Below are positions 17,947-26,899 of a DNA stretch of 64,000 nucleotides, one piece after another. The translations under genes and the position numbers were made by a program. Origin of the DNA: Symbiobacterium terraclitae (GTDB taxonomy: Bacteria > Bacillota > Sulfobacillia > Symbiobacteriales > Symbiobacteriaceae); contig NZ_JAGGLG010000013.1 of NCBI RefSeq assembly GCF_017874315.1, positions 38,024-102,023 on the forward strand. The letters are read 5' to 3'. The first letter of the stretch is position 1. Each line of letters opens with the position of its first letter. The notes under the pieces are model-generated. The model had not been told where the DNA came from. It made no database searches and saw nothing but the letters and a program-made list of their open reading frames with translations.

Positions 17947-18756
17947 GTGCGCGATGAGGAGTTGCTTGCCCGGTACCGCCGCGCCCAGCGGCGCCGCCGC
18001 TGGTCCGTGACGGCCGCCCAGGCGGCCCTGTTGGCCGGCTTCCTGGCGCTGTGGGAGCTGGCCGCGGCCCGCTACTGGGTGAACCCGATGCTGACCAGCC
18101 GCCCCTCCGCGGTCTGGCGGACCCTGCTCGACCTGACCGCCTCGGGCTCGCTCTGGCGGCACGTGGGGGTCACCCTCCAGGAGACGCTGGCCGGCTTTGC
18201 GGTCGGCATGGCGCTGGGCATGGCCGTCGCCGTGGCGCTCTGGTGGTGGCCCGCCCTGGCGGCGGTGCTCGACCCCTACCTGGTAGTGCTCAACGCCCTG
18301 CCCAAGATCGCCCTCGGCCCCATCTTCTACATCTGGCTCGGCCACCAGTGGTCGGTCTACGGCATGGCCGTGGCGATCTCGGTGATCGTCACCATCGTGA
18401 TGCTCCACGCCGGCTTCGGCGAGGTGGAGCAGAATCAGATCCTGGTCATGCGCACGTTCGGCGCGACCCGGGCGCAGATCCTGCAGAAGGTGGTCATCCC
18501 CGCCTCGCTGCCCACCCTGATGGCCGCGCTGAAGGTGAACATCGGTCTGACGCTGGTAGGCGTGATCGTAGGCGAGTTCCTCTCCGCCCGGGCGGGCCTG
18601 GGCTACCTGATCATCTACGGCGGCCAGGTCTTCCAGATGCAGCTGGTGATGACCTCGGTGGTGATCCTCGCGCTGATCTCCGCCGTGCTCTACCTGGCCG
18701 TGACCTGGGCGGAGCGGCTCGTGGCCCGGCTCCTCCACCTGCCGACCCGGAGCTGA
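17947..18756 (+). CDS. ABC importer permease (SsuC/TauC/ThiX type)
   Basis: 269-residue inner-membrane protein with about six helices and the EAA-like loop MRTFGATRAQILQKVVIPAS near residues 170-190. It completes the importer begun at 16119. A GTG start at 17947 follows GGGAGGTGAGCG, which overlaps the end of the ATPase gene, suggesting coupling. Confidence 0.9.
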   Translation: MRDEELLARYRRAQRRRRWSVTAAQAALLAGFLALWELAAARYWVNPMLTSRPSAVWRTLLDLTASGSLWRHVGVTLQETLAGFAVGMALGMAVAVALWWWPALAAVLDPYLVVLNALPKIALGPIFYIWLGHQWSVYGMAVAISVIVTIVMLHAGFGEVEQNQILVMRTFGATRAQILQKVVIPASLPTLMAALKVNIGLTLVGVIVGEFLSARAGLGYLIIYGGQVFQMQLVMTSVVILALISAVLYLAVTWAERLVARLLHLPTRS

Positions 18757-18880
18757 CTCCGCCCGGGCCCGTCCCGACCCGTGCTCCATCCGGGTAGAGG
18801 CTTTGCGCAACTTATGGCAGGAGTTCCCCGTCTTACCGTGGAAGGAAAGCAGGCTTCCCGGACGACAGGGGGGTTCCAGC

Positions 18881-21781
18881 TTGACTCGCAGAAACAGGTC
18901 ACAACGGGTACACCGCAGGGCTCTGCTGATCCTGGCCTCGGGCGCCTGCGCCTGGTGGCTTTTGTGGCGCTTCGGCTACGCAGGTTCCTGGCAGACCGCC
19001 GGCCTCGCCGCGCTGGTCTGCTTCCTCCTGCTGCTCAATCAGCGGAGCGCCGCGCGGCGAACGGCGGCGCCCTCCCGCCGGTGGGAGGGATCCGTGGCGG
19101 ACCCGGTCGGCGAGCCCCTGCCATCCCGGCGCCGCCGGCCCAACGCCGTGAGCGAGGCGTACAACACGTATCCCGGCACGCAGTCCGATGCGCAGCAGGC
19201 GCAGCAGAGCCACCCGCCTGCCCGCGCCCCGCGCCTGACGGCGTTCACCACCCAGGGGCTGGTGACCGACGGCACCCGCGAGGCGCCGTCCCGGATGCCG
19301 CCCCCGGTCCCGCCGCCCATCTTCGGCAATCCGGCCTCGCGGCCCATCGTCGCGGGGATGGAGCACACCGCCCGCAGGGCCCAGCCGCAGCCCGCCGAGG
19401 CGGAACAGGGGACACAGGAAGACGCGCCGGTGGCGGGGAGCGCGGCGCAGTCGACGGCTGCACCGGTTCGCGCAACCGAACTTCAGCCTTCGAGCGCTCC
19501 GACAACCGTGACCGCATCGCAGCCGGCAGACGCTCCGGTTCTCGCAACCGAACCGACGAGCGCTCCGGCAACCGTGACCGCATCGCAGCCGACAGACGCT
19601 CCGACACTCGAGGCGGCGCAGCAGGCGACCGGTGCACCTCCACCCCGGACCGCACCGCACGCGGCGGATGCACCGCCGCCCGGTATCTCATCGCAACCGG
19701 CGGGCTCACCGGCACTCGGGACCGAACCGCAATCAAATGGCGTGTCGATTCTTGGAGTCGCGGCCGTCGTACCAACGCCGGGGGCAGCGCCTGATTCGGC
19801 GGATATCTCGTCACCGGGCACTGTACGGCAACCAGCGCATGCGCCTGTACCGGAGACCGCGCCGCGCCCCGCCCACGCGCCGGTCCCAGGGGCTGCGCTG
19901 CAATCCCCGCAAGCGCATGCTCCAGAGGCTGCGCCGCAATCCACGCAAGGACATGCTCCGGGGGCTTCGCCGCAATCCACGCAAGCGCCCGCTCCCGGGG
20001 CTGCGTGGCAACCCAGGCCCTTCTCTGCGCCGGGGATCACAGCGCAGCCGCCGTACACCGGGACAGCCGAAACCGCCGCACCGTCTGCTGTCCCGGAGTC
20101 TGCGCCCGCGCCGAACCTGGCGGACGACGAAGTCGCCGTGGCCGCGGATCCCCGGGTCGCTGCGGACGGCGGCGCAGCTCCAGTCCGCCCCGGCCTGCCC
20201 GGGCTCACGCCCGCCGAACGGTTCTCCCTGGGGCTGGACGCCTCACCGGCGGCGCCTGACGCGGGCGCGCCGGCCGCGCCCGCATACGTCCTCCCCTCCC
20301 TCGACCTCCTCCCCCTGCCGGCCAGCGAGCGAGGGCTCTCCGAGGACGAGATCCTCGAGCGCGCCTCCCTGCTGGAGCAGACCCTCGCCAGCTTCGGCGT
20401 GGAGGCCACCGTGGTGGACTTCTCCTTCGGTCCGGCCGTCACACGGTACGAGCTGCAGCCGGCGCCGGGCGTGCGGGTCAACAAGTTCACCGCCCTGGCG
20501 GATGACATCGCCCTCGCCCTGGCGGCTGTCGACGTGCGGGTGGAGGCGCCCATCCCCGGCAAGTCGGCCGTCGGCATCGAGGTGCCCAACAAGGAGCGGC
20601 TGGCGGTGCCGCTGCGGGAGGTCCTCCAGTCGCCGGAGTTCCAGGAGAGCCCGTCGAAGCTGACCGTCGCCCTGGGCAAGGACAACTCCGGCCACCCCGT
20701 GGTGGGCGACCTGGCCCGGATGCCGCACCTCCTGATCGCGGGGTCCACGGGTTCCGGCAAGTCCGTCTGCGTCAACGCCATCATCTGCTCCCTGCTCTAC
20801 AAGGCCCGGCCCGACGAGGTCAAGATGCTGATGATCGACCCCAAGATGGTCGAGCTCTCCATGTACAACGGCATCCCCCACCTGATCGCGCCGGTGGTCA
20901 CCGACGTCCGCAAGGCCGCCGGCTACCTGAAGGGCGCCGTGAAGGAGATGGAGGCCCGCTACGAGCTCTTCGCCGCGAGCGGCGTCCGAAACATCGAGCA
21001 GTACAACCGGCAGGTCGCCCTGGAGACAGGATCGGGTTCCGACCGTTCCCGGCAGCCCCTGCCCTACATCGTCGTCTTCATCGACGAGCTGGCCGACCTG
21101 ATGATGGTCGCGCCGGTGGACGTCGAGGACGCCATCTGCCGCCTCGCCCAGATGGCCCGGGCCTGCGGCATCCACCTGGTCATCGCGACCCAGTCGCCCC
21201 GGGTGGACGTGATCACCGGCCTCATCAAGGCGAACATCCCCTCCCGTATCGCCTTCGCCGTCTCGTCCCAGGTCGACTCCCGGGTGATCCTGGACGCCGC
21301 CGGCGCCGAGCGGCTGCTGGGCCGGGGCGATATGCTCTACCACCCCACCGGCCTCCCCAAGCCGATCCGGGCGCAGGGCGCCTACATCAGCGAGGCCTCG
21401 GTGGAGGAGCTGGTCCGGTTCGTGAAGGCCCAGGGCACCCCGGAGTACACGGCCCAGGAGGTACCCGTGGAGAACGGCAGCCGCCGCGGGGCCCGAAGCG
21501 GCGCAGAGGAGCAGGCGTCCTCGACGGCGGTGGACGAGGCCCTCCCGGAGGCGGCCCGCATCATCATCGAGCACGGCCACGCCTCGGTCTCCCTGCTGCA
21601 GCGGCGGCTGCGCTGCAACTACACCAAGGCCACACGCCTGATCGACGAGCTGGAGGCGATGGGTCTGGTGGGCCCGCACCAGGGCTCGAAACCCCGGGAG
21701 GTGCTGGCCACCATGGCCACCTGGCACGAGCTGTTCGGCAACCGGTCGGGCGGGACCGGATCCGGCCAGCCGGTCGAGTGA
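18881..21781 (+). CDS. FtsK/SpoIIIE-type DNA translocase
   Basis: 966-residue motor that pumps chromosomal DNA through the septum during division or sporulation. The N-terminus (residues 12-50) has only about two membrane segments instead of four. A long Ala/Pro/Gln linker (about 75-465) contains tandem repeats. The beta-domain region begins near 480, Walker A GSTGSGKS is near 621, and Walker B is VVFIDELADL. The C-terminal winged-helix gamma domain (QRRLRCNYTKATRLIDELEAMGLV-like) would read KOPS-type or SRS-type DNA. I start at a TTG at 18881 behind GGGGGG; an upstream TTG at 18803 lacks a ribosome site. Whether it is SpoIIIE or a vegetative FtsK paralogue cannot be decided. Confidence 0.92.
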   Translation: MTRRNRSQRVHRRALLILASGACAWWLLWRFGYAGSWQTAGLAALVCFLLLLNQRSAARRTAAPSRRWEGSVADPVGEPLPSRRRRPNAVSEAYNTYPGTQSDAQQAQQSHPPARAPRLTAFTTQGLVTDGTREAPSRMPPPVPPPIFGNPASRPIVAGMEHTARRAQPQPAEAEQGTQEDAPVAGSAAQSTAAPVRATELQPSSAPTTVTASQPADAPVLATEPTSAPATVTASQPTDAPTLEAAQQATGAPPPRTAPHAADAPPPGISSQPAGSPALGTEPQSNGVSILGVAAVVPTPGAAPDSADISSPGTVRQPAHAPVPETAPRPAHAPVPGAALQSPQAHAPEAAPQSTQGHAPGASPQSTQAPAPGAAWQPRPFSAPGITAQPPYTGTAETAAPSAVPESAPAPNLADDEVAVAADPRVAADGGAAPVRPGLPGLTPAERFSLGLDASPAAPDAGAPAAPAYVLPSLDLLPLPASERGLSEDEILERASLLEQTLASFGVEATVVDFSFGPAVTRYELQPAPGVRVNKFTALADDIALALAAVDVRVEAPIPGKSAVGIEVPNKERLAVPLREVLQSPEFQESPSKLTVALGKDNSGHPVVGDLARMPHLLIAGSTGSGKSVCVNAIICSLLYKARPDEVKMLMIDPKMVELSMYNGIPHLIAPVVTDVRKAAGYLKGAVKEMEARYELFAASGVRNIEQYNRQVALETGSGSDRSRQPLPYIVVFIDELADLMMVAPVDVEDAICRLAQMARACGIHLVIATQSPRVDVITGLIKANIPSRIAFAVSSQVDSRVILDAAGAERLLGRGDMLYHPTGLPKPIRAQGAYISEASVEELVRFVKAQGTPEYTAQEVPVENGSRRGARSGAEEQASSTAVDEALPEAARIIIEHGHASVSLLQRRLRCNYTKATRLIDELEAMGLVGPHQGSKPREVLATMATWHELFGNRSGGTGSGQPVE
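19828..20007 (+). repeat. 36-bp coding tandem repeat in the ftsK linker, five copies
   Basis: Five consecutive 36-base units (12 residues; the last ones read approximately PQSTQAHAPGAA) with clear divergence in the first two. In-frame length change would leave the motor intact. A separate approximately 70-bp duplicated block lies at 19490-19605. Confidence 0.75.
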
Positions 21782-21794
21782 GGGGGTGACACAG

Positions 21795-22238
21795 ATGGCG
21801 ATTCGCACCGTGCGGGTGACCACGCCGGAGCAGATGGAGGCGGCCTTTGCGATCCGGCGCAAGGTGTTCATCGAGGAGCAGAGCGTCCCGCCCGAGGAGG
21901 AGCTGGACGCCCTCGACCAGACCGCTGCCCACGTGCTCGCCCTGGACCCCGGCGGCCGCCCGGTGGCCACGGGGCGCATCATCCCCTACGGCGAGCGGAC
22001 CGGCAAGCTGCAGCGCATCGCGGTGCTGAGCGAGTTCCGGGGCGGGGGCTACGGCCGGGCCGTGGTCGAGGCCCTGGAGGAGATCGGGCGGAGCATGGGC
22101 TTCAGCCGCTTCGTTCTGGGCGCTCAGACCCACGCCGAGGCGTTCTACCGCAAGCTCGGGTACCGGACCACGTCGCCCGAGGTCTTCCTGGACGCCGGCA
22201 TCCCGCATGTGCATATGGAGAAGATCGCAGCGGAATAG
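21795..22238 (+). CDS. GNAT family N-acetyltransferase
   Basis: 147-residue single-domain GNAT of the ElaA/YjcF-like group. The N-terminal IRRKVFIEEQSVP and the acetyl-CoA loop AVLSEFRGGGYGRAVVEAL are characteristic. The acceptor is unknown. The ATG at 21795 sits eight bases after AGGGGGTG, 14 bp downstream of the translocase gene, so it is probably cotranscribed. A strong hairpin follows at the stop codon. Confidence 0.87.
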   Translation: MAIRTVRVTTPEQMEAAFAIRRKVFIEEQSVPPEEELDALDQTAAHVLALDPGGRPVATGRIIPYGERTGKLQRIAVLSEFRGGGYGRAVVEALEEIGRSMGFSRFVLGAQTHAEAFYRKLGYRTTSPEVFLDAGIPHVHMEKIAAE

Positions 22239-22285
22239 CGGAAAGACCTGGCGGTGCCCTCCTGTGGGCCGCCAGGTCTTTCCGC
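22238..22285 (+). terminator. Strong hairpin at the end of the ftsK-GNAT operon
   Basis: Perfect 17-bp arms (22238-22254 and 22269-22285) with a 14-base loop; the first arm begins at the last base of the acetyltransferase stop codon. No T-run follows. Confidence 0.75.
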
Positions 22286-22417
22286 GGTTCACCCGCGCCG
22301 TCCCGTCCGGCCTGACTGGTGCCGGGGCTCAGGCGCAGGTCGCGCACGTCGTTTGCACTTGCACCTAACTTCTCCCTCGGTGGCGTTGTCATTGAGGGTG
22401 AAAGGCCGGGTGAGCAG

Positions 22418-23125
22418 ATGAGCGAGTGGCACCTGGTGGGGGCCGCACAGGCCGGAGACCACGAGGCATTCGCCTGCCTTGTGCAGCGGCACGACGCCTT
22501 CCTCAGAGGACTCGTGGCCCATTACGTCAGCGGCGAGGACGTCGACGACGCCGTGCAGGAGATCTGGTCTGCGGTGTACCGGAAGCTGTGGCAGTTGGAG
22601 CGGGGAGACCGCTTCCCGGCCTGGCTGAGGACGCTGGTCTACTACCAATGCGTCAACTTCCGTAAGGCCCGTCAGAGACACCGGCGTGTGGAGGCGTACC
22701 TGAGCGCTGACGGATGGCTGCACATCGCGGAGTGCATCGCGTCAGATCACCTGAGTGTGGAGGAACTCGTGGAACGCGCCGAGACCCGCAACTGGGTGAT
22801 CCGCCTCCTGGAGGGCCTGCCGGCTGACTACGGGCAGCTCCTGCGACTGCGGTTCCTGCACCACCTGTCCTATGCAGAGATCGCCGCCATCGCAGGCCTG
22901 CCCGCGAGCAGTGTGAAGTGGCGTCTCCACGAGGCCAGGCGACTGCTCAAGGCTGCGATCATGCGGCAAGCACGGAAGGGAGAGAAGGTGCGTGAAGCAG
23001 GTGGGTTCCGACACGATCTACGCGCTCCTGAAAGAGATCAAGGCCGTGGCGATGAACGCGTCCCTCACCGGCGCGCTCGAGGACAGCAGCCGTGCGTTGG
23101 CGGAGATGTACAACCGCTGCGTTGA
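22418..23125 (+). CDS. Sigma-70 family (ECF-like) RNA polymerase sigma factor
   Basis: Region 2 spans about residues 10-95 (RHDAFLRGLVAHYVSGEDVDDAVQE-like, then AWLRTLVYYQCVNFRKA) and a region 4 helix-turn-helix lies near 145-180 (YAEIAAIAGLPASSVKWRLHEARRLL), as in ECF factors. The normal end would be near residue 190. The open frame continues about 45 more residues to 235, but there the codons lose the strong G/C third-position bias, and another ORF begins in a different frame. So either the tail is real but unconstrained or a frameshift extends the frame. ATG at 22418. Confidence 0.82.
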   Translation: MSEWHLVGAAQAGDHEAFACLVQRHDAFLRGLVAHYVSGEDVDDAVQEIWSAVYRKLWQLERGDRFPAWLRTLVYYQCVNFRKARQRHRRVEAYLSADGWLHIAECIASDHLSVEELVERAETRNWVIRLLEGLPADYGQLLRLRFLHHLSYAEIAAIAGLPASSVKWRLHEARRLLKAAIMRQARKGEKVREAGGFRHDLRAPERDQGRGDERVPHRRARGQQPCVGGDVQPLR

Positions 23126-23297
23126 CACGCTCGAGGAGCAGGGCGACAGACTCGTGGGGTCTCTCTTCCCCCAACTTGACCCCGACGAGGCGAACATGGA
23201 TGAGATCGGGGCCCTGGCCTCCCTCCTCGCCCAGTACCTAAGGCCGAAGGAACAGAGTTCCACCGGTGGATCCGGCCCACTGGATGATGAGGAGTAA
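22992..23297 (+). CDS. Small acidic protein overlapping the sigma gene
   Basis: 101-residue protein with no family I recognise. It is helical in character, with an acidic C-terminus ending GPLDDEE and no membrane segment. A GTG at 22992 follows AAGGGAGAGAAGG. Third codon positions are strongly G/C-rich through the 134-bp overlap with the sigma gene, so this is the better coding frame there. Position suggests a role with the sigma factor, for example as a regulator, but no anti-sigma motif is visible. Confidence 0.65.
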   Translation: MKQVGSDTIYALLKEIKAVAMNASLTGALEDSSRALAEMYNRCVDTLEEQGDRLVGSLFPQLDPDEANMDEIGALASLLAQYLRPKEQSSTGGSGPLDDEE

Positions 23298-23336
23298 GTG
23301 ACCGGCCCGGGCCTTACACTCCAGTCCAGCGCAGTC

Positions 23337-23364
23337 AAGGCGGTGCACCTGCGTGCACCGCCTT
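23337..23364. terminator. Bidirectional-type hairpin between convergent genes
   Basis: Perfect 12-bp arms (AAGGCGGTGCAC at 23337 and its complement ending at 23364) with a 4-base loop, between the small acidic protein gene (plus) and hflC (minus). Confidence 0.75.
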
Positions 23365-23378
23365 GCTTCGTGTCACGG

Positions 23379-24293
23379 CTACTCGCCCATCAGGAGCCGG
23401 GCGTACGGCGAATCGACCGGGATCACGATCGTCGGCTTGCCGTTCAGCGTCGTCCGGTAGGACTCCAGCGTGCGGTAGAAGGCGTAGAACTCGGGGTCGG
23501 CGCCGTAGGCCTCGTTGTAGATCCGCGCGGCCTCGGCCTCGCCCTCGGCCTCGATCTCCGCCGCCTGGCGGCGGGCCTCGGAGACGATCAGCGTCGCTTC
23601 CTTGTCGGTGCGGGCCCGGATGTTGGCCGCCTGCTCGTCGCCCTGCGACAGGTAGTCCTGGGCGATCTTCGACCGCTCGGACTTCATGCGGTTGTAGACC
23701 GACTCCATGTTCTGCTCGGGCAGGTCGGTCCGCTTCAGCCGCACGTCGTGGACCGTGATGCCGTAGTTGGCCAGCGACTCGTTGACCAGCTGGGTGACCT
23801 GGGCGTTCAGGTTTCCCCTGGCGGACTCGCCCTCGGAGATGATCTCACCGAACCGGAGCTTGCCCAGCACGCCGCGCACGGTGGAGTAGACCGCCGCGTC
23901 GATGCGCTGCTCGGCCCGGACGGTGGTCTGGGTGTTCTGCACGAAAAGCAGCGGGTCGGTGATCTGCCAGACGGTGTAGTGGTCGACGATGATCGGCTTC
24001 TGGTCGGCCGTCAGCACGTCGGCCGGGTTGCTGTCGTACACCATGCGGTGCTTGGGCAGCGTCTGCGCGGTCTGCAGCAGCGGGATCTTGAAGGTGGGCC
24101 CGGCCTCGGTCTGGACCCGCTGCACGACGCCGGTCCAGGAGCGGATGACCAGGTACTCGTCCTCCCGCACGAAGATCACCTGGCTCAGGGCGCCGAAGAC
24201 CAGTGCGATGAGCGCGATCCAGATCAGGAGCCCCCTGACCTCGCCGGGCTGCACATTGACCTTCAGCTCGATGGGCTCACGGTTGGGATTCAC
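23379..24293 (-). CDS. hflC: HflC-like SPFH/prohibitin-family membrane protein
   Basis: 304 residues: one membrane helix near 22-45, a SPFH domain (from FVREDEYLVIRSWTG), and a long Ala/Glu-rich coiled region (ARTDKEATLIVSEARRQAAEIEAEGEAE). With HflK it forms a membrane complex known in other bacteria to modulate the FtsH protease. The GTG start overlaps the hflK stop as GTGA. No ftsH gene is adjacent. Confidence 0.9.
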   Translation of the reverse strand: MNPNREPIELKVNVQPGEVRGLLIWIALIALVFGALSQVIFVREDEYLVIRSWTGVVQRVQTEAGPTFKIPLLQTAQTLPKHRMVYDSNPADVLTADQKPIIVDHYTVWQITDPLLFVQNTQTTVRAEQRIDAAVYSTVRGVLGKLRFGEIISEGESARGNLNAQVTQLVNESLANYGITVHDVRLKRTDLPEQNMESVYNRMKSERSKIAQDYLSQGDEQAANIRARTDKEATLIVSEARRQAAEIEAEGEAEAARIYNEAYGADPEFYAFYRTLESYRTTLNGKPTIVIPVDSPYARLLMGE

Positions 24294-25210
24294 TGTCCGC
24301 CACCCCCTCCCGGCACGATCGGCAGGTACTTCACCGTGCCGTCAGACGAGTCCATGATCACGATCTCCGCCCCGGGCAGGATCTGCTCCAGCGTCTCCAG
24401 CAGCAGCCGCTTCCGGGTGACGGTCGGGTTCGCCTTGTAGGCCTCGTAGATGGCCTTGTACTGCGCCACGTCGCCCAGGGCCTGGTTGATGCGGGCCTGC
24501 TTCCGCGCCTCCGCCTGCTCCAGCAGCTGCCGGGCCTCGGCCCGGGCCTGCGGGATGCGCTCGGCCTCGTACTTGCCGGCCTCGTTGATCTTGGTCTGCT
24601 GCGCCTCCCGGGCGTCGGTGACCGCCTTGAACTCGGCCGCGACCTGCTTCGGCGGCTCCACGTCCTGCAGCTTCACGTCGATGATCTGGATGCCGGTGCC
24701 GTAGGCGTTCATCAGCTCGACCAGCTGGCGCTCCACCTCGTCCTGGATCTCGAACTTGCCCGTGGTGATGGCGAAATCGAGGCCCGTGGTGCCCATGACG
24801 GAGCGCAGCGAAGCGGCCGTGGCGTTGCGGAGGAGCCGCTCCGGATCATCGACCGCGAACAGGTACTGCTGGATGTCCTGAACGCGCCACTCCACCAGCA
24901 GGTCGGCCCACACCAGGTTCTCGTCGCCCGTGATCATCAGCGCCTCGTCCTCCACGAGCCTCACCTGGCCGCCCTGCTCACGGAAACCGAACTGCAGCTC
25001 CTGCGTCTGCTTCGTCGGCACGACCACCACCGTCTCCAGCGGCCAGGGCAGCTTGGTGTGCAGGCCCTTCTCCACCTGCCGGGTGGCGCGCCCCATCGTC
25101 AGCACCAGCGCCGACTCGTGCTCCTCCACGCGGAACCACGTCGTCAGCGCCAGGTCGGCCACGAGGGCCACCAGCAGCAGCCCCAGAAGCGCTCGCCGTA
25201 TCAGTCGCAC
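24290..25210 (-). CDS. hflK: HflK-like SPFH/prohibitin-family membrane protein
   Basis: 306 residues with an N-terminal membrane helix (LLGLLLVALVADLALTTWF), a SPFH domain (VEEHESALVLTMGR), the VKLQDVEPPKQVAAEF signature common to HflK, and a charged coiled stretch near 200-240. The GTG at 25210 follows AGGAGG. First gene of the hflKC operon, divergent from a small membrane protein gene. Confidence 0.9.
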   Translation of the reverse strand: MRLIRRALLGLLLVALVADLALTTWFRVEEHESALVLTMGRATRQVEKGLHTKLPWPLETVVVVPTKQTQELQFGFREQGGQVRLVEDEALMITGDENLVWADLLVEWRVQDIQQYLFAVDDPERLLRNATAASLRSVMGTTGLDFAITTGKFEIQDEVERQLVELMNAYGTGIQIIDVKLQDVEPPKQVAAEFKAVTDAREAQQTKINEAGKYEAERIPQARAEARQLLEQAEARKQARINQALGDVAQYKAIYEAYKANPTVTRKRLLLETLEQILPGAEIVIMDSSDGTVKYLPIVPGGGGGQ

Positions 25211-25389
25211 CTGCTCGACCTCCTTTGATCACACCTTGACCATTCCAGGTAAAAGATGCGGGACACCGGGCGATTGGTTCAGGGGAATGCCCGATTTCTT
25301 CAGCACCTGCTGACGTTCGCCTGCGGAGCGCAGTGCGCCGGCCCGGCGCTCCCCCCATCGGGCATACTACGGCGCAGGAGGTGTGGGTG

Positions 25390-25929
25390 ATGCTGCGTGG
25401 CGACGTGGACCGCTTCTACCGGGCCCTCCGGCAGGAGTATCCAGACCCGCCGCCGGGCCCCGTACAACGGCTCGACCACGTCAGGGAGATCGCGACGTAC
25501 TACGCGCGACTCACCCAGGAAGAGCGACACCTCATGCTGGCCTGGGCAAAGAAGGAGGAGAGCGGCATCGGGATGATCCCGCTCGCGCTCTCCGCGATCC
25601 CGTTCTTCGGCCTGATCGTCAGCTCCCGGCTCCAGGAGCTGTTCAACCAGCTGCCCATCTGGCAGATCTTCCTGTTCTGGCTGCTGTTCGCCACCTTCGT
25701 GCTGCTCGGCTTCTACATCCACCAGCGGCAGAAGGCGTACACGGCGCTCCACATCGCGCTGCTGGAGCAGGCCATCAAGGCGGAGGAGAACCGCATGCGC
25801 CATCAGGCCACCTCCGGGTTCCCGGGGTCTGAGGCCAGGCCCGAGCCCCGTCCGGAGGAAGCGCGCGACCAGGAGCCCCCGGCGCAGGAGAGCACCATCG
25901 CCCTCCCGCCGGCCCCCGGACCGCACTGA
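25390..25929 (+). CDS. Hypothetical two-helix membrane protein
   Basis: 179 residues, family not recognised. A charged N-terminal 60 residues precede two predicted membrane helices (about 60-80, GMIPLALSAIPFFGLIVSS, and 92-113, IFLFWLLFATFVLLGFYIH), then a charged helix and a Pro/Glu-rich tail. The ATG at 25390 follows GGAGGT. Monocistronic, with convergent and divergent neighbours. Confidence 0.7.
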   Translation: MLRGDVDRFYRALRQEYPDPPPGPVQRLDHVREIATYYARLTQEERHLMLAWAKKEESGIGMIPLALSAIPFFGLIVSSRLQELFNQLPIWQIFLFWLLFATFVLLGFYIHQRQKAYTALHIALLEQAIKAEENRMRHQATSGFPGSEARPEPRPEEARDQEPPAQESTIALPPAPGPH

Positions 25930-25996
25930 CGACACACGATGCAGCACCGGCGGCGAACGGCAACGATGCGCCGCGGCAACGGGGCCCCCCCTGTCC

Positions 25997-26899
25997 TTAG
26001 AAGGCGGGCAGCTCCTCGCCCGAGAGCACCCGCCGCTGCACGGCCACCACGGCCTCGGGCCGGATCCGGGCGCGCAGGAGGGCGGCCAGCGAGGCATCCG
26101 CGGACCGGACCAGCATGACGGCCTCCGTGTCGCCCGCAGGGGGGCTCTTCTGCCGCCGCAGCGGCAGCGTCTTGAGCCCGGGCGGGACCAGCGGCGCCCC
26201 GCCGTCCCAGACGGTGGCGTCGATCTGGCCGCGCAGCAGCAGCGACATCGCCTGGCCGTACGAGATTTCGACCATCTCCACCGACCTGCCCCGGCACTCG
26301 TCGAGGGTCAGCCGCATATGGTCATGGGAAGCGGGGTCCACGCCGACCCGCATCCCGTCGGCGATGCCGTCGGCATCCGCACGCACGAGCAGGACGTGCT
26401 CACCCACGCTGGACCCCGGGCCGAAGGAGAGCACCAGCCGCAGGTCGCCCGCGCCAGCCTCCGCCTCCCAGGCCATGCGGGAGGCGATGGCGAAGTCGAA
26501 CCGCCCGGTGCGCAGGAGCTGGACGCGGCTGCGCCCGCCGCGCACCTGCGCCAGCACCAGCGGGATCTCAGCCTGTGCGAAGGCGCGCGTCAGCCCCGTG
26601 GCCAGGCCGGCGAAGTGGAGCGAGTAGGCCACGGGCATGACGCCGATGACGGTGGCCAGCCCGGCGCGGGCCATCAGCTTGGGGTAGTCCAGCCGGGTGA
26701 TGAACGACCCCAGGCTGCCCCGGCGCTCCAGCGCCACGGCCCCCTCGTCGGTCAGCAGCTTCAGGGCGGCCTGGACGGTCCCGCGGCCCGTGCCGAACTC
26801 GGCGGCCAGCTCGCCCACGGACGCCAGGCGGTCGCCCACCCGGTGCGCCGCCAGCCGGCGCGCCAGCTCCTCGGCCACGGAGCCGTACCGGTGGAGCAC
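25997..26899 (-). CDS. YhfZ-like GntR-type regulator with a ligand-binding C-terminal domain
   Basis: 300 residues from a GTG at 26899. A winged helix-turn-helix lies at about 25-65 (LASVGELAAEFGTGRGTVQAAL). The rest resembles the YhfZ C-terminal domain, which has a periplasmic-binding-protein fold (VIGVMPVAYSLHFAGLATGL, later VGVDPASHDHMRL). It should be a one-component transcription factor; its ligand is unknown. I chose this GTG because GGGAGGTGGAGG sits just upstream; a longer reading to 26971 passes through a promoter-like TACAAT. It is divergent from the GlcD-like/GlpD-like operon and may regulate it. Confidence 0.72.
   Translation of the reverse strand: MLHRYGSVAEELARRLAAHRVGDRLASVGELAAEFGTGRGTVQAALKLLTDEGAVALERRGSLGSFITRLDYPKLMARAGLATVIGVMPVAYSLHFAGLATGLTRAFAQAEIPLVLAQVRGGRSRVQLLRTGRFDFAIASRMAWEAEAGAGDLRLVLSFGPGSSVGEHVLLVRADADGIADGMRVGVDPASHDHMRLTLDECRGRSVEMVEISYGQAMSLLLRGQIDATVWDGGAPLVPPGLKTLPLRRQKSPPAGDTEAVMLVRSADASLAALLRARIRPEAVVAVQRRVLSGEELPAF

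Noticed and set aside
22340..22400. ECF promoter before the sigma gene at 22418
   Set aside because: AACTT and GTTGTC-like elements are present but the spacing does not fit known ECF promoters well enough to annotate.
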